Shown here: positions 6,125 through 14,400 of the stretch, one piece after another
Numbering within the stretch: the stretch's first letter is position 1
How the letters are laid out: each line of letters starts with the position of its first letter
Assembly: GCA_026786045.1 (NCBI GenBank)
Contig: JAJAYV010000323.1
Coordinates: forward strand, 1-14,901
Direction: 5' to 3'
DNA: 14,901 bases
DNA from: Frankiaceae bacterium
Lineage (GTDB): Bacteria; Actinomycetota; Actinomycetes; Mycobacteriales; SCTD01
Made by a program: the position numbers and the translations under genes
The notes under the pieces: generated by a model
What the model was told of the DNA's origin: nothing
Seen by the model: only the letters and a program-made list of their open reading frames with translations
The model's database searches: none

Positions 6125-7572
6125 CGCTGCTCCTCCGTGGTGCTGCCGGCGCTGCTGCTCGTGCTGCGGGCGGGACCGCCCACGCCGGCGGTCGCCAGCT
6201 CGGGCGCGATGTTCGGGTCGCCCTTCTCGTGATACGTGTCAGAGACCGGTCGCACGAGCAGGTTGGCGATGAAGCCGACGACCAGCAGGCCGACCATGAC
6301 GAGCAGCGACAGCCGGTAGGCCGCGGCGCCCTCCAGCCCGTTGTCGCGCTGGCCCTCCGTGATGACGTTGACGATCAGCGGTCCGGCCACACCGGCCGCC
6401 GACCAGGCGGTGAGCAGTCGGCCGTGGATCGCGCCGACCTGGAAGGTGCCGAACATGTCCTTGAGGTAGGCCGGGATGGTGGCGAAGCCACCGCCGTAGA
6501 AGGACAGGATCAGGCAGGCCAGGATGACGAAGACGGGCACGGAGGTGTCACCGGCGGTGGCCAGGAAGAAGAACAGCACCGCCCCGACGCCGAGGTAGAT
6601 CATGTACGTGGGCTTGCGTCCGATGACGTCGGAGGTCGAGGACCAGACGAAGCGGCCAGCCATGTTGAACAGTGACAGCAGGCCGACGAAGCCGGCAGCC
6701 GTGGCGACGGTGACGCCGTCGGGGAAGAAGTCCCGGATCATCGGAGCCGCCTGCTCCAGGATGCCGATGCCGGCGGTCACGTTGCAGAACAGGACCACCC
6801 ACAGGCACCAGAACGCACGGGTCCTGATCGCGTTGTCGGCCGAGATGTTGGCCGTGGTCATCATCTTGTTGCCGTCGGCCTCCTTGGGGCTCCAACCCGC
6901 GGGCTTCCACCCGGTCGGTGGGACGCGCACCGTGAAGACGCCGAACATCATGAAGACCAGGTAGCCCAGGCCCAGCGTGACGAAGGCGGGCACGATGGCG
7001 TCGGTGGGCACAGCTGGCGCGCCGCTGGCGTCGGCCGGCAGACTGCTGTAGCCGGCGAGCAGTCGGGCCGACAGCGCCGAGGCGATGAAGGCGCCACCAC
7101 CAAAGCCCATGATGGCCATGCCGGTCGCCAGGCCCGGGCGATCCGGGAACCACTTGATCAGGGTCGAGACCGGCGAGATGTAGCCGATGCCCAGCCCGAT
7201 GCCGCCGATGAAGCCGTAGCCGAAGTAGAGCAGCCACAGCTGCTCGGTGGCCACGCCGACCGAGCCGATGAGCAGCCCGGAGGAGAAGCAGACCGCCGAC
7301 AGGAACATCGCCTTGCGCGGCCCGCTGCGTTCCATCCACTTGCCGCCGAAGGCCGCGGACAGGCCGAGCATCACGATCGCGATGCTGAAGACGATCGCGA
7401 TCGCGGTCTCGCTGGTCTCGAACTTGGCCACCAGTGGGGTCTTGAAGACGCTCAGCGCGTAGACCTGGCCGATGCACAGGTGGATCGCCAGAGCGGCCGG
7501 TGGCACCAGCCACCGGCTGTACCCCGGGCCGGCAACAGATCGCTCCCGGTCCAAGAACGACAGCGTGGGCAT
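6121..7572 (-). CDS. OFA-family MFS transporter (oxalate/formate antiporter type)
   Basis: A 483-residue, about 12-helix inner-membrane carrier. It begins MPTLSFLDRERSVAGPGYSR, then enters the first helix (WLVPPAALAIHLCIGQVYALSVF), a hallmark opening of the OFA group. The loop GGKWMERSGPRKAMF matches MFS motif A, and GIGYISPVSTLIKWFPDRPG followed by LATGMAIMGFGGGAF matches the OFA helix 4-5 region. A hydrophilic tail of about 40 residues precedes the stop. The start ATG 7570-7572 lies 2 bases after the NrfD stop with AGG/GGAG sequence just upstream; longer in-frame openings would overlap nrfD completely. Position behind a formate dehydrogenase makes formate the most likely substrate, perhaps in exchange for another carboxylate; specificity cannot be read from sequence. 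Confidence 0.9.
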   Translation of the reverse strand: MPTLSFLDRERSVAGPGYSRWLVPPAALAIHLCIGQVYALSVFKTPLVAKFETSETAIAIVFSIAIVMLGLSAAFGGKWMERSGPRKAMFLSAVCFSSGLLIGSVGVATEQLWLLYFGYGFIGGIGLGIGYISPVSTLIKWFPDRPGLATGMAIMGFGGGAFIASALSARLLAGYSSLPADASGAPAVPTDAIVPAFVTLGLGYLVFMMFGVFTVRVPPTGWKPAGWSPKEADGNKMMTTANISADNAIRTRAFWCLWVVLFCNVTAGIGILEQAAPMIRDFFPDGVTVATAAGFVGLLSLFNMAGRFVWSSTSDVIGRKPTYMIYLGVGAVLFFFLATAGDTSVPVFVILACLILSFYGGGFATIPAYLKDMFGTFQVGAIHGRLLTAWSAAGVAGPLIVNVITEGQRDNGLEGAAAYRLSLLVMVGLLVVGFIANLLVRPVSDTYHEKGDPNIAPELATAGVGGPARSTSSSAGSTTEEQR

Positions 7573-7574
7573 AG

Positions 7575-8609
7575 CTACCTCATCTCCTGTGCGGTGCCGA
7601 CAGGCGAGCGCCCGTCCTTCGCGGGGGCGGTGCTGGTGGCGCGGGGGGCTCTGGCATCGAGGCGCTCGCGCTGGGGGACGACGGTGTAGCGGGGGTCGCG
7701 CGCCGACGCCTGGCCGGCGTCGAAGATGCCGAAGCGCAGGCATGCGGACCCGGCCATGAGCGCGGCGCCGGACACGGCGGCAGCCGTGCGGCTGCGGCCG
7801 CCGAGCAGCGCCGCACCGGCAGCACCGGCGATCGTCAGGACCTGGCTGGCGCGCATGAGCTGACCGGCGTGACCGGCGTGCAGCGGCTCGGCGGTGATGC
7901 CCATGGCCTGCTCCATGCGGCGTTCGAAGGCCAGCTCGAGCAGCGCACCGCCGACGGCGAGGCGGCGGGCAGGCCCGGCCTCCGACAACGGGGCGCCGAT
8001 CATCCCGAGGCCGCCGGACGCGGCGCAGGCCGAGCCGACGAAGACGAAGGGCAGCTGCCGGTGCGCCTCGTGCCAGGTGGGCGTCGCGGTGTCCGACAGC
8101 AGCACCGCGGTGTAGGAGGCGACGGCCGGGGCGAAAGCGGCCGCGACCAGGCCCGCTGGGGTGCCGGAGGCGCCGAGCAACCGACCGAGCACCCCGGTTC
8201 GGATCCGCCGGGGCAGCAGCCCGCGGAGCTCGGACGCCGCAGCGAGGCCCGCGAAAGGGCCGTAAGCGGTGAGGATCCAGGTGCCGATCGACATCGGCGA
8301 GGTCACCTTGACCACGCGCAGCATGTTGAGGAAGCGCTCCGGGCGGCCGAGATCGCGGACTAGCGCGGCCATGCTCAGCGTCAGGCCGACGACGGCGCCG
8401 AGCCGTCCGGTGCGGCGCAGCGCCGGACGGTCGGTCAGGTCGGCCCCGGCGGCGAGCAGCGAGGAGCCGGCCGCGACACCGCCCAGGAACAGGTAGGCGG
8501 GGATGTCGTGCTCCCACGGCGACGCTTTGACGATCGGACGGCCGTAGTACGAGGTGAACTCCGCCGGCGGGACGACGGCGTTCTTGTCCCCGCGCCTGCC
8601 CTTGCTCAC
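7575..8609 (-). CDS. nrfD: NrfD/PsrC-type membrane subunit of formate dehydrogenase
   Basis: A 344-residue polytopic protein of the NrfD/PsrC family, the quinone-reacting membrane anchor of many molybdoenzyme complexes. The opening AEFTSYYGRPIVKASPWEHD followed by IPAYLFLGGVAAGSSLLAAG is characteristic, as is the loop RDLGRPERFLNMLRVVKVTSPMSIG. Around eight hydrophobic segments follow, then a polar C-terminal tail. The start is GTG 8607-8609, overlapping the FeS subunit stop as GTGA; this gives the family's expected N-terminus. It replaces the cytochrome b-type FdnI subunit of the E. coli formate dehydrogenase-N, so no heme ligands are expected. It probably passes electrons from the FeS subunit to menaquinone. 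Confidence 0.92.
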   Translation of the reverse strand: MSKGRRGDKNAVVPPAEFTSYYGRPIVKASPWEHDIPAYLFLGGVAAGSSLLAAGADLTDRPALRRTGRLGAVVGLTLSMAALVRDLGRPERFLNMLRVVKVTSPMSIGTWILTAYGPFAGLAAASELRGLLPRRIRTGVLGRLLGASGTPAGLVAAAFAPAVASYTAVLLSDTATPTWHEAHRQLPFVFVGSACAASGGLGMIGAPLSEAGPARRLAVGGALLELAFERRMEQAMGITAEPLHAGHAGQLMRASQVLTIAGAAGAALLGGRSRTAAAVSGAALMAGSACLRFGIFDAGQASARDPRYTVVPQRERLDARAPRATSTAPAKDGRSPVGTAQEMR

Positions 8610-9670
8610 CGACGCCCGCCGAAGACCGCCGCCGCGCCGGCCAGCATCGTCAGCGCGGCGAGGCCGGCCTTGCGCCACATCTCCGGCAGGTCGCGGGTGG
8701 TGACGACCGGGTCCGGCGGCAGGCCGTAGACCTCCGGCTCGTCGAGCAGCAGGAAGAACGCCCCGAGCCCGCCGATGCCGTCGTGGGTGTCGTGGCCGTA
8801 GAGCCGCGCGTCGTGCACGCCCTGCTCGTGCAGCGCGTCGACCCGCGCCTGCGCGCGCTCGCGCAGCTCGTCGACGTCGCCGTACTGGATCGACTGGGTA
8901 GGGCAGGCCTGCGCGCAGGCCGGCTCCAGGCCGTCGCCGATCCGGTCGTAGCAGAGGGTGCACTTCTGGGCGATGCCCTCGTTCTTCGTGACGCCCTTCT
9001 CGCCGACCCTGCGGTCGATGACGCCGAAGGGGCAGGCCGGCACGCAGTAGCCGCAGCCGTTGCAGATGTCGTCCTGCACGACGACGGTGCCAAACTCGGT
9101 GCGGAACAGCGCGCCGGTCGGGCAGACGTCGAGGCACGCGGCGTGCGTGCAGTGCTTGCAGACGTCGGACTCCATGAGCCACCGGAACTCCGTGCGCTGC
9201 GCACCGTCGGCGGCGCCGGGCAGGACGCTCAAGGGCATGCCGAGCTCGACCGGGGCCGGCTTGGCCGGTGGGACGGGCTGGCCGAGCAGGGCGAGACCGG
9301 AGTGGTCGGTGCCGAGCGCGTTGCGGTCCCCCACCAGCGCCGAGTCGGCGGTGCGGTTGAGCACGTCGGTCATGGCGGGACCTGCTGCGGTACCGGCCAT
9401 CCCGGCGTCCTGGTGCCCGAAGGACTTCGGCTGCTCGATGAACTTCACGTGCCGCCAGGTGCTGGCGCCCAGCGCGCCGGTGTTGTCGTAGGAGCTGCCG
9501 AGCATGAGCAGGCCGTCCTCGGGGACGGCGTTCCACTCCTTGCACGCCACCTCGCAGGCCTTGCAGCCGATGCACACCGACGTGTCGGTGAAGAAGCCCT
9601 TGCGCGGCTGGTCGTCGCGCCACCCGGCGTCGGGCGCCGGGTCGAGGGGGCCGTAGAAGGAGTTGCTCAC
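8606..9670 (-). CDS. Formate dehydrogenase iron-sulfur subunit (4 x [4Fe-4S], FdhB/FdnH-like)
   Basis: A 354-residue electron-transfer subunit. Four Cys clusters are complete: C33-x2-C36-x2-C39-x3-C43 (CIGCKACEVAC), C171-x2-C174-x4-C179-x3-C183 (CKHCTHAACLDVC), C203-x2-C206-x2-C209-x3-C213 (CNGCGYCVPAC) and C237-x2-C240-x11-C252-x3-C256 (CTLCYDRIGDGLEPACAQAC). This is the 16-Cys layout of FdnH/HybA/PsrB-type proteins. An extended linker (about 85-165) lies between the first and second clusters. The extreme C-terminus, GLAALTMLAGAAAVFGG, is one possible membrane anchor helix. The start is GTG 9668-9670, overlapping the catalytic subunit stop as GTGA. There is no signal peptide, so it should stay on the cytoplasmic side with the catalytic subunit. 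Confidence 0.95.
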   Translation of the reverse strand: MSNSFYGPLDPAPDAGWRDDQPRKGFFTDTSVCIGCKACEVACKEWNAVPEDGLLMLGSSYDNTGALGASTWRHVKFIEQPKSFGHQDAGMAGTAAGPAMTDVLNRTADSALVGDRNALGTDHSGLALLGQPVPPAKPAPVELGMPLSVLPGAADGAQRTEFRWLMESDVCKHCTHAACLDVCPTGALFRTEFGTVVVQDDICNGCGYCVPACPFGVIDRRVGEKGVTKNEGIAQKCTLCYDRIGDGLEPACAQACPTQSIQYGDVDELRERAQARVDALHEQGVHDARLYGHDTHDGIGGLGAFFLLLDEPEVYGLPPDPVVTTRDLPEMWRKAGLAALTMLAGAAAVFGGRR

Positions 9671-12600
9671 GCGCGGTCCCTGCTCTCGTGCACGACGTCG
9701 CCGGGGACGCGGCGGACCTGCTGGTTGCCGGTCTCGACCGACACCCCGGCCCGGCTGCGGTAGGCCTCGACGTGCCGGAGCAGCGCCGGCCCGGTCGGGC
9801 GGCGCCCGGCGGTGATGTCGCAGCTGCCCGCCTTGCTCTCCTGGATGTGCACGTTGGCGTCCAGCACGAGCCCCAGCAGGTCGTTGGCCGAGTCGCCGGT
9901 CACGTAGGCGTCGCTGCCCACGCCCCAGTGGTACGGCAGCCCGATCTGGTGGATGACCTTGCCGCCGACGTGCAGCGGCGTGACGCGGTCGGTGACGAGC
10001 ACCCGGGCTTCGATGGCGGTCCGCGCCGTCGTGATGGTCGCCCAGCCGAGGTTGTCCAGGCCCCGCTCGGCGGCCAGCTCCGGCGACACCTCGCAGAACA
10101 TCTCCGGCTGCAGCTCGGCGAGGTAGGGCACCCAGCGACTCATCCCGCCGGCGGTGTGGTGCTCGGTGAGCCGGTAGGTCGTGAAGACGTACGGGAAGAC
10201 GTCGTCGCCCGGCTCGCCCGCCGACGGGTTGGACAGGTTGTCCTTGCGCTTGATGATCTGGCGCGTCGGGCTGGCCTGCACGGTGTAGAGCGGGTTGCTC
10301 ACCGGCGACTCGTGCGGCTCGTAGTGCGTCGGCATCGGTCCGTCGATCAAGCCGCTCGGGGCGTAGAGCCACCCCTTGCCGTCGGCCTGCATGATGAACG
10401 GGTCGTCGCCGGCCAGCCCTTCCGGACCGCCTGTGCCGGCCGGGGGCCGGTACGACGGCGGCTTGGAGACCTCGAAGTCGGGCACGTCGTAGCCGGTCCA
10501 GCGACCGGCGCCGTCGTCGAGCTCCTGGTCCCACCACACGTAAGCCTTGCGCTCGCTCCACGGCTTGCCGTCGGGGTCGGCGGACGCGCGGTTGTAGAGG
10601 GTGCGCCGGTCCATCGGCCAGGCCCACGCCCACTCGGCGGCGACCCAGTCCTGCTCCTGCCCCGGCTTTCGGCGGGCGGACTGGTTGACGCCGTCCTTGT
10701 AGATGCCGGAGTAGATCCAGCAACCGCCGGAGGTGGAGCCGTCGTCCTTCATGGACGTGAAGCCCGGGAGCATCTGCCCGGCCTTCTCACCCGTCTCGAA
10801 GCGGCCGTTGATCTCGGCCAGGACGGACTCGCCGTCGACGTCGCCGTGCTCGTCCACCCGGTAGCCCCAGGTGAGGTCGAGCAGCATCCGGTCCTTGGGA
10901 TCGGTCGACCCGGCCAGCCGTTCGCGCAGCCGCACGCCGAGCTCGTAGTAGAAGTCGAGCTCCGGTCGCGCGTCGCCCGGCGGGTCCACCGCCTTGTGCC
11001 GCCACTGGACCATCCGCTGGGTCTGCGTGAACGACCCGGCCTTCTCCACGTGCGTGGCGGCCGGCAGGAAGAAGACCTCGGTCTCGATGTCCTCGGTGCG
11101 CAGCTCGCCGGTGGCGATCTCTGGCCCGTCCTTCCAGAACGTCGCGGACTCGATCATGTTCACGTCGCGGACGACCAGCCACTTCAGGCCGGCCAGGCCC
11201 ATCCGGTGCATCTTGGCCTGGGCCGACCCGACGGCCGGGTTCTGCCCGACGAGGAAGTAGCCCTCGACCTTGCCATCGATCTGGTCCATCACGGTCTGGT
11301 AGGTGCCGTGGTCGCCGGTCAGCTTGGGCAGCAGGTCGAAGCAGAAGTCGTTCTCGGGCTGCGCCGCGTCGCCGTACCAGGCCTTGAGCAAGTTGACGGA
11401 GTAGGAGCGGGCCCCGGTCCAGAAGCCCTTCATGCCAGGCTCGCTGATGGTCGCGACGTAGTCGTCGAGGCTGTCGTGCTCCCCCGCGACCGGCATCGGC
11501 AGGTAGCCGGGCAGCAGGTTGAACAGCGTCGGGATGTCGGTCGAGCCCTGGATGCTGGCGTGGCCGCGCAGCGCCATGATGCCGCCACCGGGCCGCCCCA
11601 TGTTCCCCAGCAGCAGCTGGATGATGGCCGAGCCGCGGATGTACTGGACGCCGGTCGAGTGGTGCGTCCAGCCGACGGAGTAGACCCACGCGGTGGTCCG
11701 CTCGCGGCCGCTGTTCTCGGTCACCGCCTCGCACACGGCGAGGAACTGTTCGACCGGCACACCGGTGACCTGCTCGACCATCTCCGGGGTGTAGCGGGCG
11801 TAGTGCCGCTTGAGCACCTGGTAGACGCAGCGCGGGTGCTGCAACGTCTCGTCGCGTTCCACGCGGGAGGTCTCGAGCGTCGCGCCGCGGCCGCCCAGCT
11901 CGTGACCGCTGTTGGTCTCGCCGGCGTCGTCGGGATCCTGCCCGCGCGACCCAGCCTCCTGGCCGTGACCGGCGTACTGCCAGGACTCCCCGTCGTAGGA
12001 GGCCGTCTCCGGGTCGTAGCCGGAGAACAGGCCGTCGAGGTCCTCGGTGTCGACGAAGTCCGCACGCAGGATCGTGGCGGCGTTGGTGTACGCCACGACG
12101 TACTCGCGGAAGTCCTTCTCGTTCGACAGGATGTAGTTGACGACGCCGCCGAGGAAAGCGATGTCGCTGCCGACCCGGATCGGGACGTGCTGGTCAGCCA
12201 GCGCCGACGTGCGCGTGAACCGCGGGTCGATGTGGATCACTTTGGCGCCGCGCATCTTCGCCTCCATGACCCACTGGAACCCGACCGGGTGGCACTCGGC
12301 CATGTTCGAGCCCTGGATGACGATGCAGTCGCTGTTCGCCAGGTCCTGCAGGAAGGACGTGGCTCCGCCGCGTCCGAACGAGGCCCCCAGACTGGGGACG
12401 GTGGCGCTGTGTCATATGCGGGCCTGGTTCTCGACCTGGATCGCGCCCAGGGCCGTGAACAGCTTCTTGATGAGGTAGTTCTCCTCGTTGTCCAGCGTCG
12501 CGCCGCCGAGCGAGGCGAATCCGAGGGTGCGGTTGACCTTCTTGCCCTCGACCTCGCTCTGCCAGGTGCGCTCGCGGGTGTCGAGCATCCGGTCGACGAT

Positions 12601-12978
12601 CATGTCCATGGCGCGCTCGAGCGGGAGGTCCTCCCACTCCGTGCCGCGAGCGCGGCGGTAGCGGACCGTCGTGACCCGTCGGTCGCCGTTGACGAACTGC
12701 TCGCTCGCGCTGCCCTTCGGGCAGAGCCGACCGCGGGAGACAGGCGAGTCGGGGTCGCCCTCGATCTGCACGACCTTCTCGTCCTTGACGAAGACCCGCT
12801 GGCCGCAGCCGACGGCGCAGTACGGGCAGATGCTCTGCACGACGCGGTCGGCGGTGGCGGTGCGCGGGCGCAGCGCGGCCGTGTGGGCGCTCTGCGCGGC
12901 GGCGCCGCGGCCGAGGGGGTCGGTGCCGGTGACCTGACGGACCACGGGCCAACCGAGGAACGCGTCCCGCAAGCCCAT
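9667..12978 (-). CDS. fdh: Formate dehydrogenase catalytic subunit, selenoprotein (TGA = Sec189)
   Basis: Oxidises formate to CO2 at a molybdenum (or tungsten) bis-MGD centre. The 1104 codons read as one gene only if TGA 12412-12414 is selenocysteine. The first part has the [4Fe-4S] motif C51PYC54AVGC58 with C86 in GRLCPKGSASEQF. Then comes ENQARI-Sec-HSATVPSLG, matching the NQAR(V/I)-U-H context of FdnG/FdoG-type enzymes, and FGRGGATSFLQDLANSD with QGSNMAECHPVGF. Downstream are DGLFSGYDPET, TLQHPRCVYQVLKRHYARYTP, GWTHHSTGVQYIRGSAIIQLLLGNMGRPGGG and the C-terminal MGD-binding domain ending with RHVEAYRSR. The start ATG 12978 is preferred: AGGGGAG (12991-12985) lies six bases before it and the MGLR opening fits actinobacterial relatives. 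No twin-arginine signal is seen, so the protein is probably cytoplasmic. Residues about 336-373 look like an insertion relative to E. coli FdnG. A pipeline that stops at TGA would report two broken fragments. Confidence 0.95.
12374..12414 (-). promoter_or_regulatory. Bacterial SECIS element and UGA Sec codon in fdh
   Basis: Immediately after the UGA, the mRNA has CCCCA-GUC-UGGGG as an apical hairpin. Counting the U of UGA as 1, U17 (base 12398) and the loop G23-U24 (12392-12391) coincide with the bulged U17 and the G23/U24 that SelB recognises in E. coli fdhF, and GUCU is shared with that loop. The distance from UGA is identical. The lower stem is less obvious. This hairpin should recruit SelB to insert selenocysteine. 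Confidence 0.88.
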
Positions 12979-13135
12979 CTGCTGCTCCCCTGCTCGCCTG
13001 CTGTGACTTCGGCCACGTACCCAACCGGCCGGTCCCCACGCTCGCCAGCAACAACGCAACCGGTGCGGTGAGTGGTTGCCTTTCGGCGCCGAGCGGTAGG
13101 GCTGTCATACCCCCGTCACTCCTGGAGGAGCAACC
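12979..13135. promoter_or_regulatory. Divergent control region between fdh operon and aldo/keto reductase
   Basis: This 157-base region must hold the promoters of both transcripts. Visible elements are the ribosome sites for each gene (AGGGGAG 12991-12985 on minus, GGAGGAG 13124-13130 on plus), a perfect 10-bp palindrome ACCGGCCGGT (13024-13033), and an inverted pair GCAACC (13056-13061) with GGTTGC (13074-13079), with a further GCAACC at 13130-13135. A TGTGA (13002-13006) resembles half of a CRP-type site but its partner is poor. No convincing -35/-10 pair stands out on either strand. Confidence 0.45.
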
Positions 13136-13999
13136 GTGCAGCAGCGCACCTTGGCCGACCGCAGCGTCGGCGCCATCGGCCTGGGCGGGATGCCCCTGTC
13201 CGTCGAAGGCCGACCGGACCGGGACCGCGCCGTCCGGACCGTGCACGCCGCGCTCGACGCCGGCGTCACGCTGCTGGACACCGCCGACGCCTACTGCCTC
13301 GGGCACGACGAGGTGGGCCACAACGAGCGGCTGCTCGCCGAGGCCGTCTCGTCGTGGGGCGGTGACCGCAGCAGCGTGCTCATCGCGACCAAGGGCGGCC
13401 ACACCCGGCCGCCGGACGACTCGTGGGCGCTCGACGGCAGCCGCGCCTACCTGCGCGCCGCCTGCGAGGCGTCGCTGCGGGCGCTCGGCACGAACGCGGT
13501 CGACCTCTACCAGCTGCACCGGCCCGACCCGCAGGTGCCGTACGCCGAGTCGGTGGGCGCCCTGGAGGAGCTGCGCCAGGAGGGCAAGGTGCGCGCCGTC
13601 GGCATCAGCAACGCCAACCCCGAGCAGATCCGGCTCGCGGCGTCGATCACCCCGCTGGCGGCCGTGCAGAACGAGCTCTCCCCGGCGTTCCGGTCGAGCC
13701 TGCCGGAGCTTGAGCTGTGCACCGAGCTCGGCATCGCCTTCCTGCCCTGGTCCCCGCTCGGCGGCATGGGCGGCGCGGCGGCCCTGGGCACCGAGCATGC
13801 GGTGTTCGGCGAGGTGGCCCGCGCGCGCGGGGTGTCTCCGCAGCAGGTCTGCCTCGCGTGGCTGCTCGCGCTGTCGCCCGTCGTGATCCCCATCCCGGGC
13901 TCCAGCCGCCCGGAGTCGATCACCGACTCCGCGCAGGCGGCCGCCCTCGTGCTGACCGGCTACGAGAGGGGCGTCCTGGACGGCACCGTCTCGGTCTAG
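13136..13999 (+). CDS. Aldo/keto reductase family oxidoreductase
   Basis: A 287-residue (beta/alpha)8 NADPH-dependent reductase. The catalytic tetrad is present: Asp48 (in LLDTADAY), Tyr53, Lys86 (in LIATKGGH) and His128 (in LYQLHRPDP). The cofactor end is seen in AVGISNANPEQIRLA, LPWSPLGGMGG and VVIPIPGSSRPESITD, placing it in the AKR group of general aldehyde/ketone reductases. The start is GTG 13136, with GGAGGAG five bases before it and an immediate family-like N-terminus (RTLADRSVGAIGLGGMPLS). It diverges from the formate dehydrogenase operon, but a shared role is only suggested by position. The substrate is unknown. It is cytoplasmic, with no signal or membrane segment. Its stop codon overlaps that of the convergent gene. 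Confidence 0.94.
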   Translation: MQQRTLADRSVGAIGLGGMPLSVEGRPDRDRAVRTVHAALDAGVTLLDTADAYCLGHDEVGHNERLLAEAVSSWGGDRSSVLIATKGGHTRPPDDSWALDGSRAYLRAACEASLRALGTNAVDLYQLHRPDPQVPYAESVGALEELRQEGKVRAVGISNANPEQIRLAASITPLAAVQNELSPAFRSSLPELELCTELGIAFLPWSPLGGMGGAAALGTEHAVFGEVARARGVSPQQVCLAWLLALSPVVIPIPGSSRPESITDSAQAAALVLTGYERGVLDGTVSV

Positions 14000-14400
14000 C
14001 CTCGCTCGGGCAGGAAGCCGACGACGCCGAGATCCCCGTTGTCGTTGATGCACTGCTGCAGCGCGGCCTCCTGCGCCGCAGTGGTGTCGCCGATGTCGAA
14101 GCGCACCGGGAAGCGGCCCTGGATCGCCGGGTCGGGGTTGCCGCGGTCCGGCACGACGGTCACGCCCGGCAGGTCGCCGCAGGCGTCCTTGAGCGCCTGG
14201 CGCGCCTCCTGCCCGGCGTCCTGCTTCATCGTCACGACCAGCACCCGCTTGTCGCCGGCGAACAGGTAGTTGGTGAAGGCGGGGAACAGGATCCCGGCCA
14301 GCGCCAGGGCGAGGAAGGTGATGACGACGACCCGCGTGCGCCGCCGGGCGTCGCTCCACCACGGCCCCGCCTGCACGGGCGTCTGCTCCTCGGTGTCCAC
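13996..14400 (-). CDS. Small single-pass membrane protein with extracytoplasmic domain, possibly FtsX-ECD-like
   Basis: A 134-residue protein: a polar cytoplasmic start (1-22, ending SDARRRTR), one membrane helix (about 23-48, VVVITFLALALAGILFPAF onward), then a compact outer domain of about 85 residues. That domain has a beta strand KRVLVVTMKQDAG, a helix with Cys (ALKDACGDLPG), a strand RFPVRFDIG and a second Cys helix (AALQQCINDN), so a disulfide is plausible. Layout and strand pattern recall the extracytoplasmic domain of FtsX-type permeases found as stand-alone actinobacterial proteins, but this is weak without a search. The start is GTG 14398-14400, with no ribosome site and a GATACT -10 six bases upstream, so it may be leaderless. 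The gene is best called hypothetical. Confidence 0.72.
   Translation of the reverse strand: MDTEEQTPVQAGPWWSDARRRTRVVVITFLALALAGILFPAFTNYLFAGDKRVLVVTMKQDAGQEARQALKDACGDLPGVTVVPDRGNPDPAIQGRFPVRFDIGDTTAAQEAALQQCINDNGDLGVVGFLPERG

Noticed and set aside
7573..8517. N-terminal extension of the MFS transporter reading up to 8517
   Set aside because: The extra stretch is Arg/Pro-rich, lies entirely over nrfD in another frame, and the transporter's natural N-terminus and ribosome site are at 7572.
12412..12414. TGA as a true stop making fdh a pseudogene or two separate genes
   Set aside because: Both halves keep all family motifs in the same frame, the codon is at the known Sec position, a SECIS follows at the right distance, and selD is nearby.
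13002..13017. CRP-like site TGTGA-N6 in front of the fdh operon
   Set aside because: Only the left half matches; the right half CCACG differs from TCACA, so it is too weak to call.
9688..13071. 1127-codon open frame on the plus strand across the fdh gene
   Set aside because: It is a mirror of the G/C third-position bias of the real gene, has no recognisable domain and has low-complexity Arg/Val/Gly/Asp composition.
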